Assembly: GCA_001803225.1 (NCBI GenBank)
Contig: MHBF01000074.1
Span: 1 to 64,000, forward strand
Source of the DNA: Lentisphaerae bacterium GWF2_44_16
GTDB taxonomy: Bacteria; Verrucomicrobiota; Lentisphaeria; Victivallales; GWF2-45-14
Direction of reading: 5' to 3'
DNA length: 64,000 bases
Shown: positions 33,326 to 42,456 of the stretch, one piece after another
How the letters are laid out: each line of letters opens with the position of its first letter
Position numbering within the stretch: the stretch's first letter is position 1
Position numbers and translations under genes: made by a program
The notes under the pieces: model-generated
Databases searched by the model: none
Told to the model about the DNA's origin: nothing
Seen by the model: only the letters and a program-made list of their open reading frames with translations

Positions 33326-36300
33326 ATGAAAATGTCAAAAGTTCTGTCCGGTATTGCGGTAATTTATTTTCTGCATTCGGCTTATGCGTTGAATATTAAT
33401 GAAATTCCGCTTCTTCCGAATATACCGGAAGGAAAATCGACAAAAATACTTACTTCCGACATGAATGGAAAAGACCTTTCATGGGAGACGCCATTTGAGA
33501 AAAAACTTACAAGCGCGGAAATACTCATTGATGAAAGTGAAAATCCCAATGCGGATGGAAAAGGTTATTATCCAGTCCAGAAAATTCTTCTGAAAGATTG
33601 CAGGGCAGTCAGAGGGTTTATCAATTATCCTGTTGACGGACGACTTGACAGCAGGGATTACGCGCCACGGAATTACGTAACTGAATGGCCCGCTACTCCC
33701 GAAATCGTAAGCTACGGACTGCTGTCTTACTGGATGAAAAATATGTTTGACGGACTGCATATTGTCCTTGACGACAAGAATGGATTTAATTCAATTCTCT
33801 TGAGAAGCAAAGACGGTTTCACTGGAACTCTTTTGCGCGACAACAGCAGTTTGTTTCCACCATGGGACGGAAAGGATGTATATAGATTTAAAGATGAAAA
33901 ATTAATGATTCAGAAAACTTTTAAGAATAAGATTGAAACAGATCATTTAAGTTTTGTGGACAAGGTAAAGAAGAAAACGCTTGGCGATGTTTCTTTTCTG
34001 AGAACAGGCGATATGGCAGTTGAAAAAAAATATTCCGGCAGGGTAAAATTCCATCCCTCTAAGCAGAATGCCATTCCCAATGAACTGAAAGCTTTTTTCA
34101 GCACCTATTTCAAATCGGATGAAAAGATTATAAACTTCAAAACTGCTAAAGAAAATTATTCAGGAACTTTTCCAAAAGAAAAAAGCGGTTTTGTTCACTT
34201 CATATTAACGCCTTTCAGTAAAGATATTGCGATAGGAGGAGTTACTCTTGATCTTAAATTTTCCAATTTCCAGAAAGGTGAAATAGCCTACATCAGTATT
34301 CAGGACCCTTTCAGTCCGCGCCGGGAACTGATGGGATATAATTTCCCCATTGACAAGAACGGCGAACTCAAGGCATATCTCGATTTTCCTGACCAGATTG
34401 TTCCCGCAAATACTTCGATATGGGTAAAAATATGGACAGACAAGGCTGAACTTGTTTCTGATAATCAGACAACACCATGCATCAATCTGCTTATAGTTGA
34501 CAAGGAACAAGCCCTCGCTGAATATTTCAAATACCGTATGTTTCTTTTCAAAGGCATTTTTGGCGCGGCTTCGGAAGCAAGGCCTCATACAAGGGCCAAA
34601 GCCAAACCCGAAGATATTCAGCTTAAGGAAAAGATAATAAGGGAAGATACTCATGCGGGGGATACGATAAGAGAATTATGGGATACTGTAGATGAATTGA
34701 AGAGGCTTTACCCGGAAGACAAAACAGTAAAAATCTATTATGAGTGGATATATACGGCGGAAGGAATGGATATGTTTCCGAAAGATATGAAGGTTAACTT
34801 GGACAGGAAACCGGAAGAAAAAGACGTTCCTGAATGGGCGCTTGCGGCAGAACGCAACACTGACGCTATTTTGCGCGTCGCTGACTGGTGGATAAAGAAC
34901 AGGCAGATACCTGATGGAGAATTCGGTGGTGCTATCGGCGATGACACAGACCTGCTTCAGCAATTTTATGGCGTAAGCCTTATGAGAGGGGACGAGACCG
35001 GAACGAGGATAAAGGAAGCGTGCAAAACATTGAATGACCTCACGCTAAAAAGCATATTCAAAAACGGAATGCATATATTAAAGAATGATCCTCTTCATGG
35101 ATATGAGGAAGGAATCAACACTGCTTCGATAATGCCTCTTCTTTATTACGGAGACCCTCTGGATTTTGAGAACCTTATGGAAATATGCAGGGCTTCTATG
35201 AAACTTACTGTTAAGAAAGATGACGGCAGACGTTATTTCAGAAAATACTTATTCAATCATAACGATCTGGATAAAACCGATATGGATACTCAATCTTCTA
35301 CGCATTTTCTTTATCTGCATCCGTTCTGTGTGATATCATGGTACAATAAAAATGAAAAAGCGACTGAATTTGTAAGTGAAATAATAAAAGGGCTTATCGC
35401 GCATATGAAAGACGGAATGGTGCCCAAGTTAATAGATGTCAGGGAAGATAAAGCGAAAGACGGCGCAATCTATGAACCTGTCTTCAGCATGTTTTATCAT
35501 CCGGCTTTCTTATCTTTATATTTCAGTGCGCCCGAAAAGCTTTCTTTTCTGGACAAGGAATATCGTGAGAAACTGGAAAAGAGACTGGGGATTGCCACTC
35601 CGGCCCCATACTGGATGGAGGCGTATAATGGAAATGCCACAGGCAGGATCAAGCGTGATGCCGCGCGTATGGAGCACTTTGAATATATTCACACAGAGGC
35701 GGAGATTTTTGATGACAGGGTTTTCATGGACAAGAGGGCATTATACATGATGTCAATGGGAACTAATCTGGAAAGAAACTTCTGGGCGCCAGTTCATCAT
35801 GCCACTTATGAAGGGTTCAGTAAAGGATTTTCAGCAATGCTTCTTGAAACAAAAAATGACAGACTGAAAATAGCGCTTTACAATAACAGCGACAAGGTGC
35901 AGGAGGGGGTCATAAGGACATGGCGGCTTGACAACGGCGAATATTCCCTCGTCTCCGGCCCTGACAATAATAATGATAATGTGATAGACAAAACAGAACA
36001 TGAAATGAAAGATTTGAAACTGGCCAGGCATTCGGCTGTTCCTGTCAGCTTGCCTCCTCGAAAGACATGGATAGTTGAGATGACACAGAAGAAAAAAGCG
36101 GATGACATCAGGCTTCGTCCTGATCTGGCGCTTTCTCCGCGTGAAGTAAAATGGGACAAGGAGAAGAAGGAAATATCCTTTGCCGTTCATAACATCGGTG
36201 CGAAAGCTTCCGGTAATTTTACCATATCGCTTTTCAGGGGAGATAAAAAAGTGCAGGACTTATCTGTCGAAAACATTGATGCCCCGCTGGATTTGTTTCC

Positions 36301-36442
36301 GAGAAAAAAACATCTGTCTTTCAAAGATGTTGAAAATATTGAAAACATGAGAATAGTCATAGACCCCGATAATAAAATAGAAGAGATAACGGAAGAAAAT
36401 AACAGAACCGCAATAAGCACTAACTCAGACTGGAGATCTTAA
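33326..36442 (+). CDS. Very large secreted protein: toroid region plus CARDB-like C-terminus
   Basis: The 1038-aa protein has a signal peptide (MKMSKVLSGIAVIYFLHSAY), a beta-rich N-terminal half, a helical toroid-like region (about 500-740, ADWWIKNRQIPDGEFGGAIG, DDTDLLQQFYGVSLMRG, HGYEEGINTASIMPLLYYG), a beta domain and a C-terminal CARDB-like immunoglobulin fold (about 930-1035, ISFAVHNIGAKASGNFTISL, IVIDPDNKIEEITEENN). The layout suggests a surface glycan lyase or hydrolase, but no family or catalytic residue can be named. AGGGG precedes the ATG. It abuts the acetylesterase gene. Confidence 0.65.
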   Translation: MKMSKVLSGIAVIYFLHSAYALNINEIPLLPNIPEGKSTKILTSDMNGKDLSWETPFEKKLTSAEILIDESENPNADGKGYYPVQKILLKDCRAVRGFINYPVDGRLDSRDYAPRNYVTEWPATPEIVSYGLLSYWMKNMFDGLHIVLDDKNGFNSILLRSKDGFTGTLLRDNSSLFPPWDGKDVYRFKDEKLMIQKTFKNKIETDHLSFVDKVKKKTLGDVSFLRTGDMAVEKKYSGRVKFHPSKQNAIPNELKAFFSTYFKSDEKIINFKTAKENYSGTFPKEKSGFVHFILTPFSKDIAIGGVTLDLKFSNFQKGEIAYISIQDPFSPRRELMGYNFPIDKNGELKAYLDFPDQIVPANTSIWVKIWTDKAELVSDNQTTPCINLLIVDKEQALAEYFKYRMFLFKGIFGAASEARPHTRAKAKPEDIQLKEKIIREDTHAGDTIRELWDTVDELKRLYPEDKTVKIYYEWIYTAEGMDMFPKDMKVNLDRKPEEKDVPEWALAAERNTDAILRVADWWIKNRQIPDGEFGGAIGDDTDLLQQFYGVSLMRGDETGTRIKEACKTLNDLTLKSIFKNGMHILKNDPLHGYEEGINTASIMPLLYYGDPLDFENLMEICRASMKLTVKKDDGRRYFRKYLFNHNDLDKTDMDTQSSTHFLYLHPFCVISWYNKNEKATEFVSEIIKGLIAHMKDGMVPKLIDVREDKAKDGAIYEPVFSMFYHPAFLSLYFSAPEKLSFLDKEYREKLEKRLGIATPAPYWMEAYNGNATGRIKRDAARMEHFEYIHTEAEIFDDRVFMDKRALYMMSMGTNLERNFWAPVHHATYEGFSKGFSAMLLETKNDRLKIALYNNSDKVQEGVIRTWRLDNGEYSLVSGPDNNNDNVIDKTEHEMKDLKLARHSAVPVSLPPRKTWIVEMTQKKKADDIRLRPDLALSPREVKWDKEKKEISFAVHNIGAKASGNFTISLFRGDKKVQDLSVENIDAPLDLFPRKKHLSFKDVENIENMRIVIDPDNKIEEITEENNRTAISTNSDWRS

Positions 36443-37153
36443 ATGAATGGAAACTTTTTCAGAGTGTCTTTAATCATATTTCTTCTTGGCACCGCAATAC
36501 TTTTCTGCAATGCGGAAGAGAAAAAGATAAAAATCGCATTGGCGGGCGATTCGACTGTTGAGTCCTTCAAGAAGGAACACATTGCCGGATGGGGACAGGT
36601 TATCGGGAAATATTTCAAAGATAGTGTCAGCATTGAAAATTTCGCTCTCAGTGGCAGAAGCACAAAAACTTTTCAGGAAAAGGGCGACTGGCAAAAACTC
36701 ATGCTTTCAAAACCCGATTACATATTCGTTCAATTCGGGCACAATGATTCCCACGCCAAGACAAGGCCTGAAGCAACCGATGCGGCTACGGATTACAAAG
36801 ATAACTTGAGAAAGTTCGCGGACGACGCAAAATTGGCTGGCGCAAAAATGATTTTCGTTACTTCTGTTCAGAGAAGATTTTTCAATAAGGATGGTACTAA
36901 ACTTGTTGATAATCTTTTCCCATACGCGAACGCTATGAAAGAAGTGGCGATGGAAAAGGGTCTTCCCTGTATTGACCTTCATACTTCCAGCGGAAAGTTG
37001 TTCATGGAACTGGGAAATGAAAAATCCGCGTTCATGTCGTGTAAACCGGGCGACAGGTCTCACTTTTCAAAAGAAGGGGCCGACAGAATTGCCCGACTGA
37101 TAGTGGAAGACCTTAGAAAAACAGATTCGGAACTGAAAAATTATTTAAAATGA
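36443..37153 (+). CDS. Rhamnogalacturonan acetylesterase-like SGNH hydrolase (CE12)
   Basis: The 236-aa protein has a signal peptide (NFFRVSLIIFLLGTAILFC) and SGNH blocks: LAGDSTVESF (nucleophile Ser), NFALSGRSTKTF, FVQFGHNDSH and the C-terminal DRSHFSKEGADRIA with catalytic Asp and His. This matches CE12 enzymes, which remove acetyl groups from rhamnogalacturonan and other pectins. It starts directly after the TAA of the preceding gene with GGAG inside that gene. It is the best single clue that this locus attacks pectin-type glycans. Confidence 0.9.
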   Translation: MNGNFFRVSLIIFLLGTAILFCNAEEKKIKIALAGDSTVESFKKEHIAGWGQVIGKYFKDSVSIENFALSGRSTKTFQEKGDWQKLMLSKPDYIFVQFGHNDSHAKTRPEATDAATDYKDNLRKFADDAKLAGAKMIFVTSVQRRFFNKDGTKLVDNLFPYANAMKEVAMEKGLPCIDLHTSSGKLFMELGNEKSAFMSCKPGDRSHFSKEGADRIARLIVEDLRKTDSELKNYLK

Positions 37154-37244
37154 CCGTAAGCATCCGGCAAATACACATAGTTGACAGATAAGTTTTCAAA
37201 ATGCTTGGTAATGGAAATTATTTCTGCGCCTGGAATTTTTCCTG

Positions 37245-39035
37245 TTATGATAATGTGTTATATCTTTGTATGCCCTTAAAGCAATAAAGTCTATCTTCTC
37301 TTGAAGGTCCTTTGAGATCTTCTGAAATAACACTATTCAGAAGTATCTTTTCTTTTTCTCTTATGGAATTAAGCACGAAGTTAATAACTTTTTCCGTCGC
37401 TTGAATGTTCCCTCGCTCTATAGCCCACATTGTCAGCGCTATTTTCTGAGAATAAAGATGTAATTTTAAAATATCAACAAATCCGGCATAAGTCTTATAA
37501 TACATATCAAAAATATTTTTTTTGACTGTTTCATCATAGCATTTGAGCTCTGTTAAATTTGCTTCCGCCTTATGCAACAGTTTGTCTTTCTTCTCAAAGA
37601 ATGCCGGAAGATTTTTCAAAATGGACAATATTTTTTTGTCTCCGTCAACTAGAGTACAAGTGGACCAGGACGCATGTTCCTTGTATGCCTCAAGCTGCAG
37701 GGACATATCGTTCATATAATGATTTGGAGAGAGAATGGAAAAACCGTTACAATTAATTATGTCATGGGCCAGTTTTTCCATACCAATAAGCGTGTCCGCC
37801 AATTTAGCGCCATCATTAATTCCATGTTTCCTGAAAAGATATTCAATGAGTAAATCTTTAACATTTATTTCAGAACGGCTGCTGATAAGTTTTGAAATCA
37901 GAAACGGTGTGAATGCGGTAATGAAATGATTATTTGTTCTGTGTATATTATATGTCGAGCCGGAACGATTCGAGCCGCTGAAAACAAATTGTCTGCTTTT
38001 CTCATCCCATACTTCTGTAAAACCGAATGCGCAAGGTAATGCCATAACGCCTTTGACTTTTCTGACATGAGCATAATCGGAAAACCTCTTCATTTGATTT
38101 GCAAGTAAAAAATATTTTTCTGTTGGTCTGCAATAACATTCGTAACTTATTTCTATAATCTCCTTATTTCGCGGAAAACACCCTGTCCATGGATTTTCCG
38201 GCTGCATTAAATCAAAATCCTGCCATGTGGCTTTGGTAGATATAAAAATTGACTTGTCACAGATATTTGCCAGTTCACTCAAAACTTTTTTGGGTTCAAA
38301 CGGAAGACGTGAACATTTTTCAACAGTTTCTTTCAGAGATGCCTTTTTACCTGTCCAGGCCCACAGCGTTTTGATTCTTTTCCTGTAAAATATATCAGGG
38401 AAGTGCATACCCCATATTCTGAAAATAATATCAGCAGATACTTTAACCTTGTCTTTCCCTTTTCGTATTGCATCCAATAACATATTAAGACGTTCAGCTT
38501 GAGAAAAACTCTGACAATATTTACATTTGTGCATATAGTATTGTCCTTCAGTTGCTTCTTTTGCTGTAAATATTATTCCAGCCAGTTTAGGAAAAGTTTC
38601 AAAGACTTCAGCGATTTTGTCTTCTATAAATTTCTGGTTTTCGGGCAGCGCCATACAAAAATTATTATTCCCGGGATAGAATTCCGGATAAAATTTTTGA
38701 AGATTATAAGGCAACGATAACTCATATATGGAAAGTAGAGGCTTCAATCCTAATTTTACGGCGAGACTTATTTTATAATTAATCCTTTCCTGCACACGTA
38801 GAATTCTTTCTCCAGCTATTTTGCTTCTCTCTTTTTTCAATAAAGGATATTCATGAAAGAATAAAGGCAAATCATCGTTTATATCTTTCCCCTTCCCGGC
38901 CATTTCAAAAGAAATACCTTTCTCGTTGCGATGGGCATGACCGATGCTGTGGATTACAACGTGCGTATAATCAAAGTCAACAGCGTCTTTTATTAACTCA
39001 GGAGCAGGCGCATAAAATATTCTTACGGGAAACAT
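37245..39035 (-). CDS. Cytoplasmic TIM-barrel-like protein, possible GH67/DUF4838 relative
   Basis: The 596-aa protein begins MFPVRIFYAPAPELIKDAVD with no signal peptide. It has alternating strands and helices in the first 380 residues (YTHVVIHSIGHAHRN, KPLLSIYELSLPYN, LAGIIFTAKEATEG, KVKVSADIIFRIWG) and a helical C-terminal part. A C-X2-C pair (HKCKYCQSF) sits where DUF4838-type proteins carry a Cys motif. I infer a glycoside hydrolase or uronate-handling enzyme, but I do not recognise a family with certainty. It is the last gene of the minus-strand trio with the FG-GAP and DUF4838-like proteins. Confidence 0.6.
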   Translation of the reverse strand: MFPVRIFYAPAPELIKDAVDFDYTHVVIHSIGHAHRNEKGISFEMAGKGKDINDDLPLFFHEYPLLKKERSKIAGERILRVQERINYKISLAVKLGLKPLLSIYELSLPYNLQKFYPEFYPGNNNFCMALPENQKFIEDKIAEVFETFPKLAGIIFTAKEATEGQYYMHKCKYCQSFSQAERLNMLLDAIRKGKDKVKVSADIIFRIWGMHFPDIFYRKRIKTLWAWTGKKASLKETVEKCSRLPFEPKKVLSELANICDKSIFISTKATWQDFDLMQPENPWTGCFPRNKEIIEISYECYCRPTEKYFLLANQMKRFSDYAHVRKVKGVMALPCAFGFTEVWDEKSRQFVFSGSNRSGSTYNIHRTNNHFITAFTPFLISKLISSRSEINVKDLLIEYLFRKHGINDGAKLADTLIGMEKLAHDIINCNGFSILSPNHYMNDMSLQLEAYKEHASWSTCTLVDGDKKILSILKNLPAFFEKKDKLLHKAEANLTELKCYDETVKKNIFDMYYKTYAGFVDILKLHLYSQKIALTMWAIERGNIQATEKVINFVLNSIREKEKILLNSVISEDLKGPSREDRLYCFKGIQRYNTLS

Positions 39036-39074
39036 TTGTTTGTCCTTTTTTTAGTTTTAATAAAATTTTGATTA

Positions 39075-40385
39075 TCAGATGGAAAAAATCCATAAAAATC
39101 TGCGATTGTATATGATTGCTTCGTCCTTACCGTCATTATTCAAATCCGCCGCTTTAAGCCCGAAACTGCCGCCCAGATCGTCCCTCCTCAACGTATCAGG
39201 AATATTCTCTGGTCTGTCAAACGGTTTTGAATTTACAGGAACTTCAAACTCTAAGGATATTTCTCCTTTTCCATCCATTCCCCAGGGCCATCCGCCATCC
39301 GCATAAGCAATCCATTGTTTCTTATCGTCTCCGGAAAGTTTTACTATCGGCCTGTTTCTGTGCATACGGTTTTTCTCCCAGCCTTTTCCCGGTCCGAGAG
39401 GCCATCTTCTTTCAGTCGCTTTGCGCCATATTTCATTTCCGTTTTTATCATGAAGCACCATCGGACCGTTTGGGGAATTGTAAAGGGCTATCTGAAAATC
39501 GTTGTTTTCCGCAAACTGTCCTATCGCAGTACCTTGACAGTGGATATCTTCTTTTGCAAAAAAGGTTTTCCCGCTCTCATCCGCGAGAAATATTTTGTCG
39601 GAACCGGCTATCGAAAAAAACAACTTGCCATCGGGGGACATAAAAATATCCGTGTAATCAACATGCTGGCTGGATGAATCAAATTTCAAGGTGTCGACCA
39701 CATCAAGTGTCCAGAGTATTTTTCCATCAAGACTTACCGCACAATATCCGATCAGAAACTCATTCCTGCCATCTTTATTCAAGTCTAATGCTAATATATG
39801 GTGACCTCCTCCTGTTATGCCAAGCGGTCCCCATATCATTTCAAGTCGGCTGTTAAGGCCAATTACCGGCTCTCCGTAATGCCACCCGTCATATCCTCCT
39901 TCTCCGTTTTTAATTACAATCGCGGCTTCATTATCAGCGGTTTTCTCTCCGGCGCACTGAACAATATAAAAATTGTCGTACGGTAGTTTTACCGTATTCT
40001 TCTCATGTCCGGTCCTGCCGTCAAGTATCACGACACGGTCTCCATCCGCAATAACAATCTCAATTATTCCGTCATCGTCTATGTCAGCGGCAGCAATGCA
40101 CGCCTCATAGGAATGAGAAATATAATGATCATCCGGAGGATTGGGCAAGCCCCAGGTCCATAACCTTTTTCCATCGCAGCTGAATGCGGAAACAGAAACT
40201 GTTTTTGGAATGAAAGGACTAATAGTTTTGTTATTTTTAAAAATACCCGCGCCAAATACACCCGGCCCCTGATAAGAAAGAATTTCAAGTTTTCCGTCGT
40301 TATTAATATCATAAAAGAAGTATTCGGCCCCGCCATATTCCCCAAAATTAACTTCTCTACCGCATTTGACATTTTTCATGATCAT
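39075..40385 (-). CDS. FG-GAP/VCBS beta-propeller protein without signal peptide
   Basis: The protein repeats calcium-type D-X-D-X-D-G-X2-E sites: DINNDGKLE (about 25), DIDDDGIIE (about 98), DLNKDGRNE (about 200) and DLNNDGKDE (about 415), separated by beta-blade sequences and PQQ-like turns (SLDGKILWTLD). Rhamnogalacturonan lyases of PL11 contain similar blades, but the 436 aa are only a propeller. AAAGG lies before clustered ATGs at 40385 and 40379, so the start is uncertain by two codons, and it overlaps the upstream gene by about 25 bases. No export signal is visible. Confidence 0.75.
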   Translation of the reverse strand: MIMKNVKCGREVNFGEYGGAEYFFYDINNDGKLEILSYQGPGVFGAGIFKNNKTISPFIPKTVSVSAFSCDGKRLWTWGLPNPPDDHYISHSYEACIAAADIDDDGIIEIVIADGDRVVILDGRTGHEKNTVKLPYDNFYIVQCAGEKTADNEAAIVIKNGEGGYDGWHYGEPVIGLNSRLEMIWGPLGITGGGHHILALDLNKDGRNEFLIGYCAVSLDGKILWTLDVVDTLKFDSSSQHVDYTDIFMSPDGKLFFSIAGSDKIFLADESGKTFFAKEDIHCQGTAIGQFAENNDFQIALYNSPNGPMVLHDKNGNEIWRKATERRWPLGPGKGWEKNRMHRNRPIVKLSGDDKKQWIAYADGGWPWGMDGKGEISLEFEVPVNSKPFDRPENIPDTLRRDDLGGSFGLKAADLNNDGKDEAIIYNRRFLWIFSI

Positions 40386-42312
40386 CAAGCCTTTCTCTTA
40401 AAGAAATAATAGTTGTATCTTTTTTGCCTGAAATTCCAGGTTTGTAATTGACCCAGAAGTCATCAAATATAAATTTCCCTTTGTTTTCCTTTATAAAATT
40501 CCAATATTCATCCCAGGCTTTAAGCGCCTTTCTTACACGGCATATTTTATTATCAGGAATATGTTTGATTGTTTTCCATGGATATAACGTATGAGAAAAT
40601 TTCTTTCCATGCAGATTTCTATAGACTGCCATAGTCTGGCGCAATGCATTACAGTAAAGCGCCGTGTATTCAAATCCCTTTTTAACGAATTTTATTCTAT
40701 CTCTGAATTCATGTCCCTCTACTTTTTTTAGAGCTGTATCCAACTCTTGCCTTCTTGCATTCAGAAAAGTTTCGGGATACAACTCAGTCAATGCCATGCG
40801 TTGTTCCGGAAATTCCTTAGAGAGTTTTGTGGCACTTTCTGTTTCTTTCCATTTTTCAGCAAACGATGAAAAGTAACTTTTCATTTCTTCAGAAGCTGCT
40901 CCGAACCCCTTTTCACAATAATCATTCAATTGTTCCCTTGCACTCAACTTACGGTTCCACAGCAGCCTTGCGAGGATATATGAGTTAGTTCCATTAATGG
41001 CAAATCCCATTCCAGGTTGAGTGGCAAAATACCTGGCGCCAGAATTGTAATACATGTTTAAGCTTTTTTCTATCAGTTCTGGAAATAGCCTGTGGATTTC
41101 CGGCCATTTGCCATTCGAGTAGTATTCATAAATGCCGAGTGTCGGAACTTTTTGGGATATGGCGTTGAGGAGCTTCTTTTCAGAACGCAGTATTTTTTTA
41201 TTCCATAAGGAATTTCCCATTATACAGAATTGGCCCATCACATTATTACGCAGGGATTTTCTTCGAGGTGCAAAACGGGAATTTGAATATAAAAGAATCA
41301 GGAGTTTTTTATCCGGAAATTTTTTTGAGACTTTTTTTGCTACACTGTTGGCATTGGCAAAAACAATATCTGTCAAATTTCCCAATCCTTTTGTTCGTCC
41401 TGTACCGGCAAATTCGTCCGTCTGATTGTCTAAATCCCTGCTTTTTCCGTTGCTGAGGGTTTTTCTTTTGCATTCAGGACACTCACATATTCCAGTACCG
41501 TCATTAAATGCTATACTGCATACATCAAGCATCGGGTCACTTTTAAAACGGGAACACGCGTATTCAGCCATCAAATCAGGAATTTCCTTATTTGAGAGGC
41601 AGGGATGGTTATTGTGTTTACCATTTAAAAATTGGCAGTCTCTTTTTCCGTTTACAAAGGCATAATATTCGGGATGGGCATTTCCATATTTATCAATTGG
41701 CGCTATTTCGCTCCAGCGATGTCCATCCAATACTTTCAATCCGCCCAATCTGTTACGTCTTGCCCATAACATAAATTCTGAACGTACTGATAGCGGCAAT
41801 TTCAATATTGCATGGCACATTGTAGCCCAATCAATCCCTTCATAATCGCCATGAATAGCACCTTTAGTCTGAATGGCCCTCCATTCAAAATCAGGTTTTT
41901 CCCTGATGGCAGATACCCGCCATGACAGAGTTGAGGATTTCGGGACTATCTCGCCTGTTTCCCCTGGCCAGAGCCAGCGAATGCCGAGAGCGTTCTCCAG
42001 AAAATAGTAAACCGCATGGAACATCGCCTCGACATTTCCGGCAATAAAAGAAATTCTTTTCTCATCTGAATCGATAATGAATTCTTCACGCTCAAGCTTG
42101 GAAAAAGTATCCAGAAACAATTCAAGACGGATTGGATATGATTTGTCATATTGAGGTATTTTTACAGCCAGGCTTTTTTCCAGATAATTTACAAGTTCAT
42201 CGGCAGGTTCAATAATTTCTTCGGCGCTCTGGCAAGGTAGCCGGAATATTGAAAAATTTACTTTTGAATTCTCAAACAGGACAATTTTACTCTTTTTCAT
42301 TAAATTAACCAT
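40357..42312 (-). CDS. DUF4838 (alpha-glucuronidase-like) protein
   Basis: The 651-aa protein has an N-terminal GH67-like accessory domain (ADELVNYLEKSLAVKIPQ, AVYYFLENALGIRWLWPGET) and a TIM-barrel domain with the CECPEC motif (about 287-292), TLGIYEYYSNGKWP and YNSGARYFATQPG. DUF4838 proteins are relatives of alpha-glucuronidases. Unlike many of them this one has no signal peptide. The start may be at 42300 (MKKSKIVLFENS), as no ribosome site separates the two. It is the first gene of the minus-strand trio, divergent from the GntR-SBP regulator and probably under its control. Confidence 0.82.
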   Translation of the reverse strand: MVNLMKKSKIVLFENSKVNFSIFRLPCQSAEEIIEPADELVNYLEKSLAVKIPQYDKSYPIRLELFLDTFSKLEREEFIIDSDEKRISFIAGNVEAMFHAVYYFLENALGIRWLWPGETGEIVPKSSTLSWRVSAIREKPDFEWRAIQTKGAIHGDYEGIDWATMCHAILKLPLSVRSEFMLWARRNRLGGLKVLDGHRWSEIAPIDKYGNAHPEYYAFVNGKRDCQFLNGKHNNHPCLSNKEIPDLMAEYACSRFKSDPMLDVCSIAFNDGTGICECPECKRKTLSNGKSRDLDNQTDEFAGTGRTKGLGNLTDIVFANANSVAKKVSKKFPDKKLLILLYSNSRFAPRRKSLRNNVMGQFCIMGNSLWNKKILRSEKKLLNAISQKVPTLGIYEYYSNGKWPEIHRLFPELIEKSLNMYYNSGARYFATQPGMGFAINGTNSYILARLLWNRKLSAREQLNDYCEKGFGAASEEMKSYFSSFAEKWKETESATKLSKEFPEQRMALTELYPETFLNARRQELDTALKKVEGHEFRDRIKFVKKGFEYTALYCNALRQTMAVYRNLHGKKFSHTLYPWKTIKHIPDNKICRVRKALKAWDEYWNFIKENKGKFIFDDFWVNYKPGISGKKDTTIISLRERLDDHEKCQMR

Positions 42313-42338
42313 AATTTAAAAAATTATTTAATTTACTA

Positions 42339-42367
42339 TTGCTTTACTGCATCGAAGCAGTTATAAT
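42339..42367 (+). promoter_or_regulatory. Promoter of the GntR-SBP operon with operator in the spacer
   Basis: TTGCTT (42339-42344), a 17-bp spacer and a perfect TATAAT (42362-42367). The spacer carries the inverted repeat ACTGC-ATCGAA-GCAGT (42346-42361), so a bound regulator would exclude RNA polymerase. The divergent DUF4838 gene starts 27 bp to the left, so one site could control both. Confidence 0.65.
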
Positions 42368-42456
42368 TATATCATAAAAACATTTAGAAGTAAATAGAAA
42401 ATGAAAATAATTTTGATAAATAAAATAATGCCATTATAAAAAAAGCAGGGATGAAG

